NCBI RefSeq assembly: GCF_030412785.1
Contig: NZ_CP125297.1
Span: 186,001-250,000, forward strand
DNA length: 64,000 nt
Source of the DNA: Paraburkholderia sabiae
GTDB lineage: Bacteria > Pseudomonadota > Gammaproteobacteria > Burkholderiales > Burkholderiaceae
Direction: 5' to 3'
Part shown: in pieces, positions 46,889 through 54,403 of the stretch
How the letters are laid out: each line of letters opens with the position of its first letter
Position numbering within the stretch: the stretch's first letter is position 1
Made by a program: the position numbers and the translations under genes
The notes under the pieces: generated by a model
Seen by the model: only the letters and a program-made list of their open reading frames with translations
Databases searched by the model: none
Told to the model about the DNA's origin: nothing

Positions 46889-47718
46889 ACGCGCCCGCAC
46901 ATGATGGTGGCCGCCTGGCCCTGATGCTCAACGAGCTGCGCCTGCCAACGATCGGCAGGTTGTGGCCCGAGTTCGCCGAGCGTTCGGACAAGGAGGGCTG
47001 GCCGGCCACGCGACTGCTTGGTGCACTGCTTGAGCACGAGCTGGCCGAGCGCGCCAAGCGACGTATCGAGCGGCACCGGACCGAGTCGCAGATGGACCCG
47101 ACCAAGACGCTTGCGAGCTTCGACTTTAGCGCAGTGCCAATGGTCTCGAAGGCCCATATCACGGCACTGGCCACCGGCGAGTCGTGGCTGGAGAAAGGCG
47201 CCACGGTCCTTCTGTTTGGGCCACCCGGGGTCGGGAAAAGCCATCTGGGTTCAGCCATCGGGCACGCCCTGATCGACGCCGGATACCGCGTACTGTTCAC
47301 ACGCACCAGCGAGCTCGTCCAGAAGCTTCAGGCAGCCCGCCAGAGCCTGCAGTTGCCTTCAGCGCTGGCCAGGTTGGACCGCTTCGATTTGATCATCCTG
47401 GACGACCTGTCGTACGCGCGCAAGGACCAGGCCGAGACCAGCGTCCTGTTCGAGCTGATTGCCGAGAGGTACGAGCGCAAAAGTCTCCTGATAACGGCCA
47501 ACCAACCGTTCTCGGGCTGGAATGCCGTGTTCCCTGACCCCGGCATGACGGTCGCCGCCATCGACCGGCTTGTGCATCACTCGACGATCTTCGAGCTCAA
47601 CGTCGAAAGCTATCGCCGCCGCAAGGCCGGCGACAAACAGAATGCACGGCGGCGTCAATTAAACGATGACAACCCGTTTAGCACCCAGTTGCCGGAAGAC
47701 GGCAACGTTACGCAGTAG
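46885..47718 (+). CDS. istB: IS21-family helper ATPase IstB (copy 2)
   Basis: 277 residues, Walker A GPPGVGKS at about residue 112 and Walker B LIILDDLSYARKD, with sensor LLITANQPFSGWNAVF. Four residues longer than copy 1 because of a diverged basic tail (RRRKAGDKQNARRRQ). Start coupled to istA. Intact. Confidence 0.95.
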   Translation: MNAPAHDGGRLALMLNELRLPTIGRLWPEFAERSDKEGWPATRLLGALLEHELAERAKRRIERHRTESQMDPTKTLASFDFSAVPMVSKAHITALATGESWLEKGATVLLFGPPGVGKSHLGSAIGHALIDAGYRVLFTRTSELVQKLQAARQSLQLPSALARLDRFDLIILDDLSYARKDQAETSVLFELIAERYERKSLLITANQPFSGWNAVFPDPGMTVAAIDRLVHHSTIFELNVESYRRRKAGDKQNARRRQLNDDNPFSTQLPEDGNVTQ

Positions 47719-47858
47719 CGGTGAGCGTCAACTACGCCATTACGCAACGACAACTACGAAGGAGGAACGCTAAATATGACCTGATACCCAATGACAACCA
47801 CCCCGTTGACCGGCCAAAATAGTTGTCGCTGACCGGCCACGCTGCTTGACGCTCTCTA

Positions 47859-48061
47859 CTCCACGCCCAGTCCAGGCTGCTGCTTCGACCAGCCCCGCCG
47901 AAGCGGCTTTTGCATTGCTCAACTGCGCGCCATACATCACCCTGCGCCGCAATTTTTTCGATCAGATCGTAAAAAATCACGGACAACGCCTTGCGGGATA
48001 CGCCCCGGGCTTTTGAAACGCCACGATTTATCGAAGTTAAGCAATTTACTTGTCCTCGCAA
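47859..48061 (-). pseudogene. Abi_C-like gene, 5' part
   Basis: From the start region on the minus strand: SRKALSVIFYDLIEKIAAQG, DVWRAVEQCKSRFGG, SSSLDWAWS. The last codons coincide with the 8-bp IS21 target repeat, and the frame continues at 43813 as AWSDLSRFMD. The true start is uncertain. TTG at 48061 opens the frame, but no good ribosome site is visible. Rejoined, the protein would be about 285-295 residues. Confidence 0.6.
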
Positions 48062-48490
48062 TCATCCAGAAAGAAAACCGCTGCGCAATGGCCGCCACCG
48101 AGGGCACCGGTCACCTGAACGTCCAAATTTCGGCGCGTCCGGATGACCGTTCATGGTACGGTCGGGGATATCCCGCGCCGGTCTAGCCAATTCGCACCGG
48201 CAATCCGGCCAGTCTACCGATTTCGGTTCGCGAACCGTGCCGAAGCGACACAATTAGTTAGCAAGTCGTTGATTCTCAAGGAACCGCAATTCGTAAGACT
48301 GAATCCGAGTTCGTGAGACCGGATACCCGGAAATGATGAGACTGCCGGGATTAGCGCTCCGAAGGGTCCATGGCCTGCCGATGAACACACCCTCGCTGTC
48401 CCGTTTCCTTGACGCGCATTCGCCTAGATTTTGGGCGAGGCGTGAGAAGCCTGAGCAGGCGAAACAAGGCATCTCTGTGAATGGGGCATA
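48062..48490. other. Intergenic stretch inside the cargo transposon
   Basis: 430 bases between the Abi_C-like gene and the DUF4365-TPR gene. It holds a small hairpin (GACCGT ... ACGGTC, about 48138-48156) and otherwise nothing I can assign. A promoter for the Abi_C-like gene should be near 48080-48200. Confidence 0.4.
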
Positions 48491-50551
48491 TCAGCGAGCG
48501 TTATCGCTGGTCTGGCCCGTATCCGGATCACCAAACAACAGAGGTAGATCGCGCTTGAGCTTGGCGGCAAATTCATGGTCGGGGAAACGTGTTATCGCTG
48601 AAGCCCAAACCTCCGCCGCAGTTGGGAGGTCACCGCTATTCCAATGAGCCCCGCCGAGGTCGAACCACGCAAGGTCATGGTCCGGGTCGAGCGCAAGCGC
48701 CCTCTCGTAGGCGTCGACGGCTTCGGGCCAACAACGGAGGCTGGCGTATGACGCAGCCAGCTGAAACCAGCTCATTGCATCCGGCTGAATGGTCTGGGCC
48801 TGCTCGAGCAGCAGCGGCACGCTCTCATCGAACCGCCCCAGTTGCTTGAGGGCAATCGCCAGGCAGTAGCCATACTCGCCGCCCGCCAATTCGTGGGCCT
48901 TGCGAAAGCAGCGCTCCGCTTCCGCCCAGTCCTCATCATCCTGCGCCCAGTGGCCCAAACGATCCCATGGGAGCGCCGCGTTGTCGGCGTCAATGTGGGG
49001 GATGTGTTGGTCAAAATCCTGGCGGAACTCGGAATACGTCTTCTCGATGCTCACCCCGCGGCCGCGCAGATAGAAACTTGACATCAAAAGCTCGTACCTC
49101 CCAATGGGATCCTCGGGGTGCGCCCTCACGTAGCGTTGCCAGAAGGGCAAAGCCTGTCGGGCATTGTGCACACTTGAGCGCCCGAAGGCAGCGACCAGAC
49201 GGCGACACCACGGCCAGATGCAGCGGAAGCGGTCAGCCTGAGTCAACAGGCCATTGATTTCGCGAAACGCTGCGCGGCCGTCACCAAGGTTGAAGAGGAC
49301 GTTTGCACGCCAGCCGATGACTGTGGAAGTCCGCCCCTGGTTTTGATTCGAAAAGACAACCTGATCAAGATGATGCAGCGCGTCCTCATACCTGCCTAGG
49401 CGGACAAAATGGATGCCTAGGGCAGTGTGAGCCTCTGCGAGTTCGGGATTCAACCGCAAAGCGTCGTGGTAGTGACCCACCGCCGCGTCTTGGTCGCCAA
49501 GCAGCGCGCAGCTGGATCCAAGGTTCTTGTGGATCTGAGCAGCCAGTTCGGGGTCCGCAGCAAGCGCCGGGGCGGCGAGGGCGGCTTCGAACGCACACTT
49601 CGCTTCCTGCTCGTTATGGAGAGCGTGAAAGGCGTTTCCTATCGTGTAATGGAGGGCGCTGACCCGATGGCGACCGTCACTGAGTCTCGCGCGGAAAAAG
49701 CGGATAGCCTCTTCGATTCTCTCCGGATGCTGGCACATGCCATCCATGCCTAGGTTAATCTCGGACATGTAGCAAATGCCCATTTCGTCGCTGCCAACGC
49801 CCAAAGCGGCAGCGAACTTGGTGAACCCGGCGCTGATTACGTCGTCTGAGTTCTGCTCATGGAGTTCCACGAGCAGCGTTCGAGTCAGGGCCGGATCGTC
49901 GGGAACATGAATATCCGGCGCAGCAGCGCCGACTTCACCTACGCGCCGGTCGCGTGATGACCTTGACCAAGCACGGGCGAGATCCGCAAGCCGGCAAAGG
50001 CGCTCGACCGTTAGCTCTTCAACAAACGACACGGTCAGCGTTTCCTGGTCGGTCCAGTTCGTTCCGCCATGCCCATAATGACGAGCAACACTTTCTGCAG
50101 CGCAGATGCGCAATGAGCGCGTCGGCACGTGATAGGCCACGTATACGCTGTAAGGCTGCATTAGCAGGTAGTTGAGGTTCGTGCGGTCGACCTCGACACT
50201 GAGCGAACCGTTGGCGTTCAACGCCCTTTCAGTTCCCTTCAGTTGGACGTGAACGCGAGCATTGGTTGCACACCCATTGGCGCTCGCCTCGATCTGGCAG
50301 TCCGTCCCGTAGTCCTTGCGGTCGGTCCCCTGCAAAATGAAAGCGCCGCTCTCCTCAAGTCGCGCCTGGAAAGCGGTGATTGCCTTGTCCTCAATCGCGT
50401 GATTTCGATGGCGACGCGGCAGCTCGTCAAAGTGATTCATTTGCGGATGCTCGGGATTTCCATTGCCGTACACGCTGCCTCCAAACTCGACCGGATGACG
50501 TGGACTTAGTCCGCTGCTTTGGGCGCCCGAGCCGTTATCAGCGTCTTTCAT
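48491..50551 (-). CDS. DUF4365 nuclease-like domain fused to TPR array
   Basis: 686 residues. The N-terminal DUF4365 domain (about 50-195) has a restriction-endonuclease-like pattern: AIEDKAITAFQARLEESGAFILQG, DYGTDCQIEA, VHVQLKGTERAL, i.e. D-x(n)-E/Q-x-K. Residues 250-680 form an array of tetratricopeptide repeats (HYTIGNAFHALHNEQEAKCAFEAAL, AHTALGIHFVRLGRYEDALHHLD, WFDLGGAHWNSGDLPTAAEVW). A nuclease joined to a repeat sensor is a common design of anti-phage effectors. Function is inferred. An internal ATG at 50440 is an alternative start. Intact. Confidence 0.78.
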   Translation of the reverse strand: MKDADNGSGAQSSGLSPRHPVEFGGSVYGNGNPEHPQMNHFDELPRRHRNHAIEDKAITAFQARLEESGAFILQGTDRKDYGTDCQIEASANGCATNARVHVQLKGTERALNANGSLSVEVDRTNLNYLLMQPYSVYVAYHVPTRSLRICAAESVARHYGHGGTNWTDQETLTVSFVEELTVERLCRLADLARAWSRSSRDRRVGEVGAAAPDIHVPDDPALTRTLLVELHEQNSDDVISAGFTKFAAALGVGSDEMGICYMSEINLGMDGMCQHPERIEEAIRFFRARLSDGRHRVSALHYTIGNAFHALHNEQEAKCAFEAALAAPALAADPELAAQIHKNLGSSCALLGDQDAAVGHYHDALRLNPELAEAHTALGIHFVRLGRYEDALHHLDQVVFSNQNQGRTSTVIGWRANVLFNLGDGRAAFREINGLLTQADRFRCIWPWCRRLVAAFGRSSVHNARQALPFWQRYVRAHPEDPIGRYELLMSSFYLRGRGVSIEKTYSEFRQDFDQHIPHIDADNAALPWDRLGHWAQDDEDWAEAERCFRKAHELAGGEYGYCLAIALKQLGRFDESVPLLLEQAQTIQPDAMSWFQLAASYASLRCWPEAVDAYERALALDPDHDLAWFDLGGAHWNSGDLPTAAEVWASAITRFPDHEFAAKLKRDLPLLFGDPDTGQTSDNAR

Positions 50552-50830
50552 GTTATCAAGGAGTGGCTGTCGCAGGGAAGTCAGCCGCTGCGCTAGATTC
50601 TACAGGTATCGAATGACGGTATCGCAGATAGAAGCGGTCTCGTTCGTATTTGACGCAAGTGGCCGCTCGTGGGCCGCAGCCTTTCGAACCTGCGCAACAC
50701 GGGCCGCTCGCACACTCTGGCAAATCCAACGAATTCGCATCACAAACCCGGCGAGTCCAGTTAATTCGGCTCCGCGTCATTTGGCGTGTGACCGAATATG
50801 TTGCGAAGTCCTTGATTTTTGATGACGCCC
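50552..50830. other. Right-end noncoding stretch of the cargo transposon
   Basis: Noncoding except possibly the promoter of the DUF4365-TPR gene. It contains the inner copies of the end motif: 50723-50737 (AATCCAACGAATTCG), 50754-50768 (AGTCCAGTTAATTCG) and a weaker one near 50807 (AGTCCTTGATTTTTG). The outermost copy is in the terminal repeat. Confidence 0.6.
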
Positions 50831-50856
50831 AGTCCAACGAATTCCGTATCCCTACA

Positions 50857-52653
50857 GTTGCTGCGCGACGGCGAACAGGCAGATATTGCGATGCGCGCGC
50901 AACACGATGCGCGACTGCATGCGACCGAGCGATGGCGTCAGGGCTTCGCGCTCGATGAACTGTATCTTGAAGTCGACCTGCTGCAGCGATGCGTCCAGAC
51001 CTGCGTGCGGGATTATTACGCACTCGTGCCTTCACGCGAGCATCAGGCGGCCACGCACGACATGGTCGAGCGTTTTTTCAGCCAGGTGATCCATGGCGCG
51101 ATTGACCAGTTACAGAGACAGCAGGACCGCCGCGTCAGCGACGCGCTCGAAGAGCGCGATCGGGCGCTGGTTTCGCAGGCCCGAAGCGAAGCACGGCTAC
51201 GCATTGCGGCTGCGGCAGCGGAGCTGGGCATCTTCGAATGGGATCCCGAAGCCGACGTGGCCATCTGGGAAAACGACCGCATGTACGAGATCACCGGTCA
51301 GCTACGGGAACACGGCCCCCTGTCCGCACAGGAATTTTTCGCGACGGTCGTGGATCCTGCCGATACGGCGCGCCTTCGCGATTAAGTGAACGCTGCCGTC
51401 GCCTCCTCGCAGGATTTTCACGCGATCTTTCGTATTCGCACGTTGCAGACGTGTACGCCGCGCGTGCTCGAGGTGTCAGGAAGGTTCCTGCCGGACGCGT
51501 CGGGTGGCCGTCGCGTTATGGTCGGCGCGTTGGCCGATGTGACAAGCCGGGTGAGCGCCGAAGCGGCACTCCGGGAGGCGGACCGGCGCAAGGATGTGTT
51601 TCTGGCAACACTGGCCCACGAACTCAGAAATCCGCTTGCCCCGATCCTCAACGCAGCGCATCTGCTGCGACAGACCGGTTTGTCCGGTTGCAGGGACTGG
51701 TTGAGCGGCACGCGACCCATCTCTCCCGTCTGATCGGCGATCTGCTCGACCTCTCGCGCATCACCGCCGGCAAGATCACGCTGCGCATGGAGGTCTTCAG
51801 TATCTGGACTGCGATCGATCACGCCATCGAGATCAATGCGCCGGCGGCTGCCCAGCATGTGCACCGGCTTGAGGTCACAAACCCGCGATCTGCCGCTCTC
51901 TTTGTGCACGGAGACCCTACCCGCGTGACACAAGTGCTCGCCAACCTGCTTGACAATGCTGTCAAGTACACGGACGACGGCGGTCATATCCGGCTGGGCG
52001 TCGCCCGTGACGATGTACACGTGACGGTCACGGTGGAAGACAACGGCATCGGCATGGACGCCGCGACGATTCCATCACTTTTCGACATCTTCGAGCAGGC
52101 TCCCGCTACGCCCAGGACGACCAGGACGGGACTGGGTATCGGCCTCTCGGTCGCGCGTGCGCTGATGACCATGCATGGCGGCACGGTCGCGGCGGCCAGT
52201 GACGGACCCGGCAAAGGCAGTCGCTTCATCATGCGTTTACCTCTCTGCGACGCGCCGGCACATGCCTCGACGGGCAGTGCCACGGGTGGCACAGCGACGG
52301 CACGCTCATACCGGGTGTCGATCGTCGACGACAACCATGACGCCGCGCTGCCGCTCGCGATGATCCTAGACCAGCACGAAGTGCGCACTGCGACCTCCGG
52401 GGAAGCGGCGCTGAACATCGCGCGGGATTTTCAACCGGATGCAATACTGCTCGATTTAGGGTTACCCGACATGAGCGGGTACGAAGTCGCGCTGCGCCTG
52501 AGGGAGCTTGTCACATCTGGCCGCCCGTTGCTCATTGCCTTAACTGGCTACGGTCAACCCGAAGACAGGGCACGCACGCGCGAAGCGGGCTTCGATTTTC
52601 ACCTCGTGAAGCCGGCGCGCCCCGATGAAATTCTGAACCTGCTGCGACAGTAG
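50857..52653 (+). pseudogene. Hybrid sensor kinase pseudogene, 3' part
   Basis: Continues the gene from 41977: rest of the RsbRD domain (GFALDELYLEVDLLQRCVQTCVRDYYALV), a PAS-like domain (AAAELGIFEWDPEADVAIWENDRMYEITGQ), an in-frame TAA at 51383, PAS remainder ([11 protein letters not shown]), HisKA with H-box ([23 protein letters not shown]), and a frameshift near 51685. Then [17 protein letters not shown], HATPase N and G boxes (NLLDNAVKYTDDGG, DNGIGMD, GLGIGLSVARAL) and a REC domain with phospho-Asp in AILLDLGLPDMSGYE. It is broken by the transposon, a nonsense codon and a frameshift. Confidence 0.85.
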
Positions 52654-52672
52654 ATCGACCGGCCACCTCACT

Positions 52673-52701
52673 CCCTGCGCACCCGCAGCATAAGCGCAGG
52701 G
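52673..52701. terminator. Possible bidirectional hairpin between convergent genes
   Basis: CCCTGCGC (52673-52680) pairs perfectly with GCGCAGGG (52694-52701) around a 13-base loop, 20 bases after the kinase stop and before the convergent trbM-like gene end. No T-tract. Confidence 0.35.
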
Positions 52702-52838
52702 ATATGACAGGAACGTGTCCCTGGAAACAACAAAATAACTGTTCCGCGGCATCATCGTAGGACTACATATCATATGGCATCGAAGCTCATTCGTGACGTG
52801 GGCATGCGAAAGCCATTGACGCCGCGGTGGAGTCCGTT

Positions 52839-53165
52839 TCATGGCCCGCTCTCGACACTGCCATACTTCGAGTTGACTGCGCTTTTCTGATCGCTGCCGA
52901 CCGAGCGACACTGGTTCAGGAAATCGTCTCGTGCGTTGGACGTCCCGCTCAGATCGAAGTGACCATGGTGATAGCGCACGATCGAAAAGTAGTCCGCCTC
53001 ATACTGGCTGCACTCGCGCCCGCCGTTACCACCCTGCATCAGTCCGGCAAGGCAAAGCACTGCCCCACACGCACTCTGATTGTCGTCGTCGGCTCGCGCC
53101 TTTGTGGCGGCTGTTAGCACAGCGCACGCCGCTACCGTGACCACAAAAGATGTTCTGAATTGCAT
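52839..53165 (-). CDS. TrbM/KikA-like exported conjugation protein
   Basis: 108 residues with a cleavable signal peptide (FVVTVAACAVLTAATKARA) and a Cys-containing mature part. ACGAVLCLAGLMQGGNGGRECSQYEADYFSI, then DFLNQC, matches the TrbM family layout (CGAxLCL..., YFSI, FLxxC). TrbM proteins are periplasmic accessories of conjugation systems. The ATG follows AGGAG at 8 bases. A longer open frame to 53498 overlaps the upstream gene and is rejected. Last gene of the minus-strand transfer block. Confidence 0.78.
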   Translation of the reverse strand: MQFRTSFVVTVAACAVLTAATKARADDDNQSACGAVLCLAGLMQGGNGGRECSQYEADYFSIVRYHHGHFDLSGTSNARDDFLNQCRSVGSDQKSAVNSKYGSVESGP

Positions 53166-53175
53166 GGAACAACTC

Positions 53176-53625
53176 CTATGTTCCGACCAGATGCAGCACC
53201 TGGACTGCACCGACCGAGAGGACCGCCGAAGCAAGCGCTGCACAGACGACCCATGTCGCAAGTTCGAGGCGGCCAATACCGCAGCGGCACCCCTCTTCGC
53301 GCAGCACGTCACGCAACTGACCACGCACGCGCCCGCTTGCCGCGTCGTACTCGCGCAACGCAAGTTCGCCGACCAGCTGGTCGCGCGCCTCCGCGAAATG
53401 CCCTGCCTCGGCGAGCACGCCAGTGGTTGATGCGTTGAAGTCCTTGAGGAAATGCTCATAGCGCGACGTGAAGCGCAGCAGCGTGAGTTCGCCGTCATCC
53501 TTGAACTGTTTGCCGCTCACCTGCAGCAGCTGGGTGAGTTCTTTCACATCGCGCCGCAGCTGCGACAGTTGGCCGAGCACTTCGCCGATCAGTTCCTCGC
53601 GGATCGAGTCTTCTGACGCGCCCAT
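53176..53625 (-). CDS. Small membrane-anchored coiled-coil protein
   Basis: 149 residues: an acidic helical N-terminus (MGASEDSIREELIGEVLGQL, SQLRRDVKELTQLLQVSGKQ) and a single C-terminal membrane helix (LELATWVVCAALASAVLSVGAVQVLHLV). The start overlaps the ATPase stop by one base (TGATG). Its place beside a StbB-like ATPase recalls StbC/TraM-type partner proteins of IncW/IncN plasmids, but sequence evidence is weak. It probably tethers the ATPase to the inner membrane. Confidence 0.65.
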   Translation of the reverse strand: MGASEDSIREELIGEVLGQLSQLRRDVKELTQLLQVSGKQFKDDGELTLLRFTSRYEHFLKDFNASTTGVLAEAGHFAEARDQLVGELALREYDAASGRVRGQLRDVLREEGCRCGIGRLELATWVVCAALASAVLSVGAVQVLHLVGT

Positions 53626-54335
53626 CAGCGCACCAACACCTTGAACACATCATCGAGTTCTGTAGTGACCCTGCTCGCAAGACGCTTGAGTGCCACCATC
53701 TGTCGAATATGTGCCTTTTCGGCCTCCGATGCCCCACTTTCCATTGCCTCTGCATTCAGCGCGACGTAGTCGCGCGGGTCATCGCGGATTTCGACGATCG
53801 AGCTGTCGAAACCCTTGATCTTTTCGAAGATCGGGTTCTCGTAGATGACTGCGTCACGATGCATCGAAAAAACATCGGTGCGTGAGTGAAACTCGAACAG
53901 CTTCGCGAAGCCCCGGCTGAGGTCCTGTTTGCGGTCGACCATATTCATGACCAACCGGATCTTTGTGGCACGCACGCCCAGATCAGAAAGCGCACGCAGC
54001 GTTGCGATCGTGTCCACCTGCTGCTTGGCGGTCGATACAGCCGGCACGATGAAGAGATCGAAGTCTTCATGCGAGCCGTCATAGCTTCGCATCAGACCTA
54101 CAAAATCTTCGACATTCGATGCGCCCACATCGACGACGGCGTTTTCCAGTGTCATCAACTGATCCTGCAGCTCATCAAATTGCGACCCGCGCAACGCACC
54201 TTCCTTTTCGCGGTCATCCGAATTGATTGATTCGATCGGGATTACTTCAGCGCCCGGCAGACGTGGCACAAGCAGATGGTGTGCAACGGTACTCTTGCCA
54301 ACGTTGCCCGAGAAATTGATAACCGCAATCTTCAT
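53625..54335 (-). CDS. ParA/StbB-like P-loop ATPase
   Basis: 236 residues of the MinD/ParA superfamily with a deviant Walker A FSGNVGKSTVAHHLL (residues 8-22), a Walker A'-like ENAVVDVGASN, and FDLFIVPAVS. Proteins of this kind (StbB, TraL) sit in plasmid transfer regions and help plasmid positioning or stability near the transfer machinery. Start ATG at 54335; 68 bases separate it from the LPD7 gene. No DNA-binding partner ParB is seen in the window. Confidence 0.8.
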   Translation of the reverse strand: MKIAVINFSGNVGKSTVAHHLLVPRLPGAEVIPIESINSDDREKEGALRGSQFDELQDQLMTLENAVVDVGASNVEDFVGLMRSYDGSHEDFDLFIVPAVSTAKQQVDTIATLRALSDLGVRATKIRLVMNMVDRKQDLSRGFAKLFEFHSRTDVFSMHRDAVIYENPIFEKIKGFDSSIVEIRDDPRDYVALNAEAMESGASEAEKAHIRQMVALKRLASRVTTELDDVFKVLVR

Positions 54336-54403
54336 GATGCAATGTTCCTTATCGGTTGAACTGGATGTGCCCGCATCACCGCGGTCACGCCAAACGGCTT
54401 CAG

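Larger units (their letters stand above)
43814..47858 (+). mobile_element. IS21-family element, copy 2, with IS1111-type insert
   Basis: Ends from the 8-bp direct repeat CTCCACGC (43806-43813 and 47859-47866) and alignment with copy 1. Left end TGGGCGGCGACAA, right end GACGCTCTCTA. Element D (43827-45243) is inserted in its left terminal repeat, GCGACAA then TTAGCTTGGCCGG. Without D it is about 2.6 kb. It interrupts the Abi_C-like gene. istA and istB are intact, but a disrupted end may prevent movement. Confidence 0.87.
41978..50856. mobile_element. Cargo transposon without own transposase (defence genes)
   Basis: 8879 bp bounded by 26-bp inverted repeats (41978-42003 and 50831-50856, 21 of 26 identical, starting TGCAGGG / TGTAGGG). 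It is flanked by GTTG (41974-41977, 50857-50860). Removing it with one GTTG rejoins the sensor-kinase gene exactly in frame. Without the later IS21 insertion it is about 4.8 kb. Cargo: a TIR-like gene, an Abi_C-like gene and a DUF4365-TPR gene. The TG...CA ends plus repeated end motifs resemble Tn7/Tn5053-type ends, but no tnsA/B, tniA or tniQ is present. It would need a transposase in trans. Confidence 0.8.

Noticed and set aside
45125..46900. 591-codon minus-strand frame across the second istA
   Set aside because: It is the antisense shadow of istA; the sense frame has the full transposase motif set.
48254..48472. 72-codon minus-strand frame
   Set aside because: No family, no ribosome site, and atypical composition; treated as intergenic.
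41795..52653. Two unrelated kinase fragments rather than one split gene
   Set aside because: Exact in-frame rejoining at GTTG together with terminal inverted repeats is best explained by one gene and an insertion.
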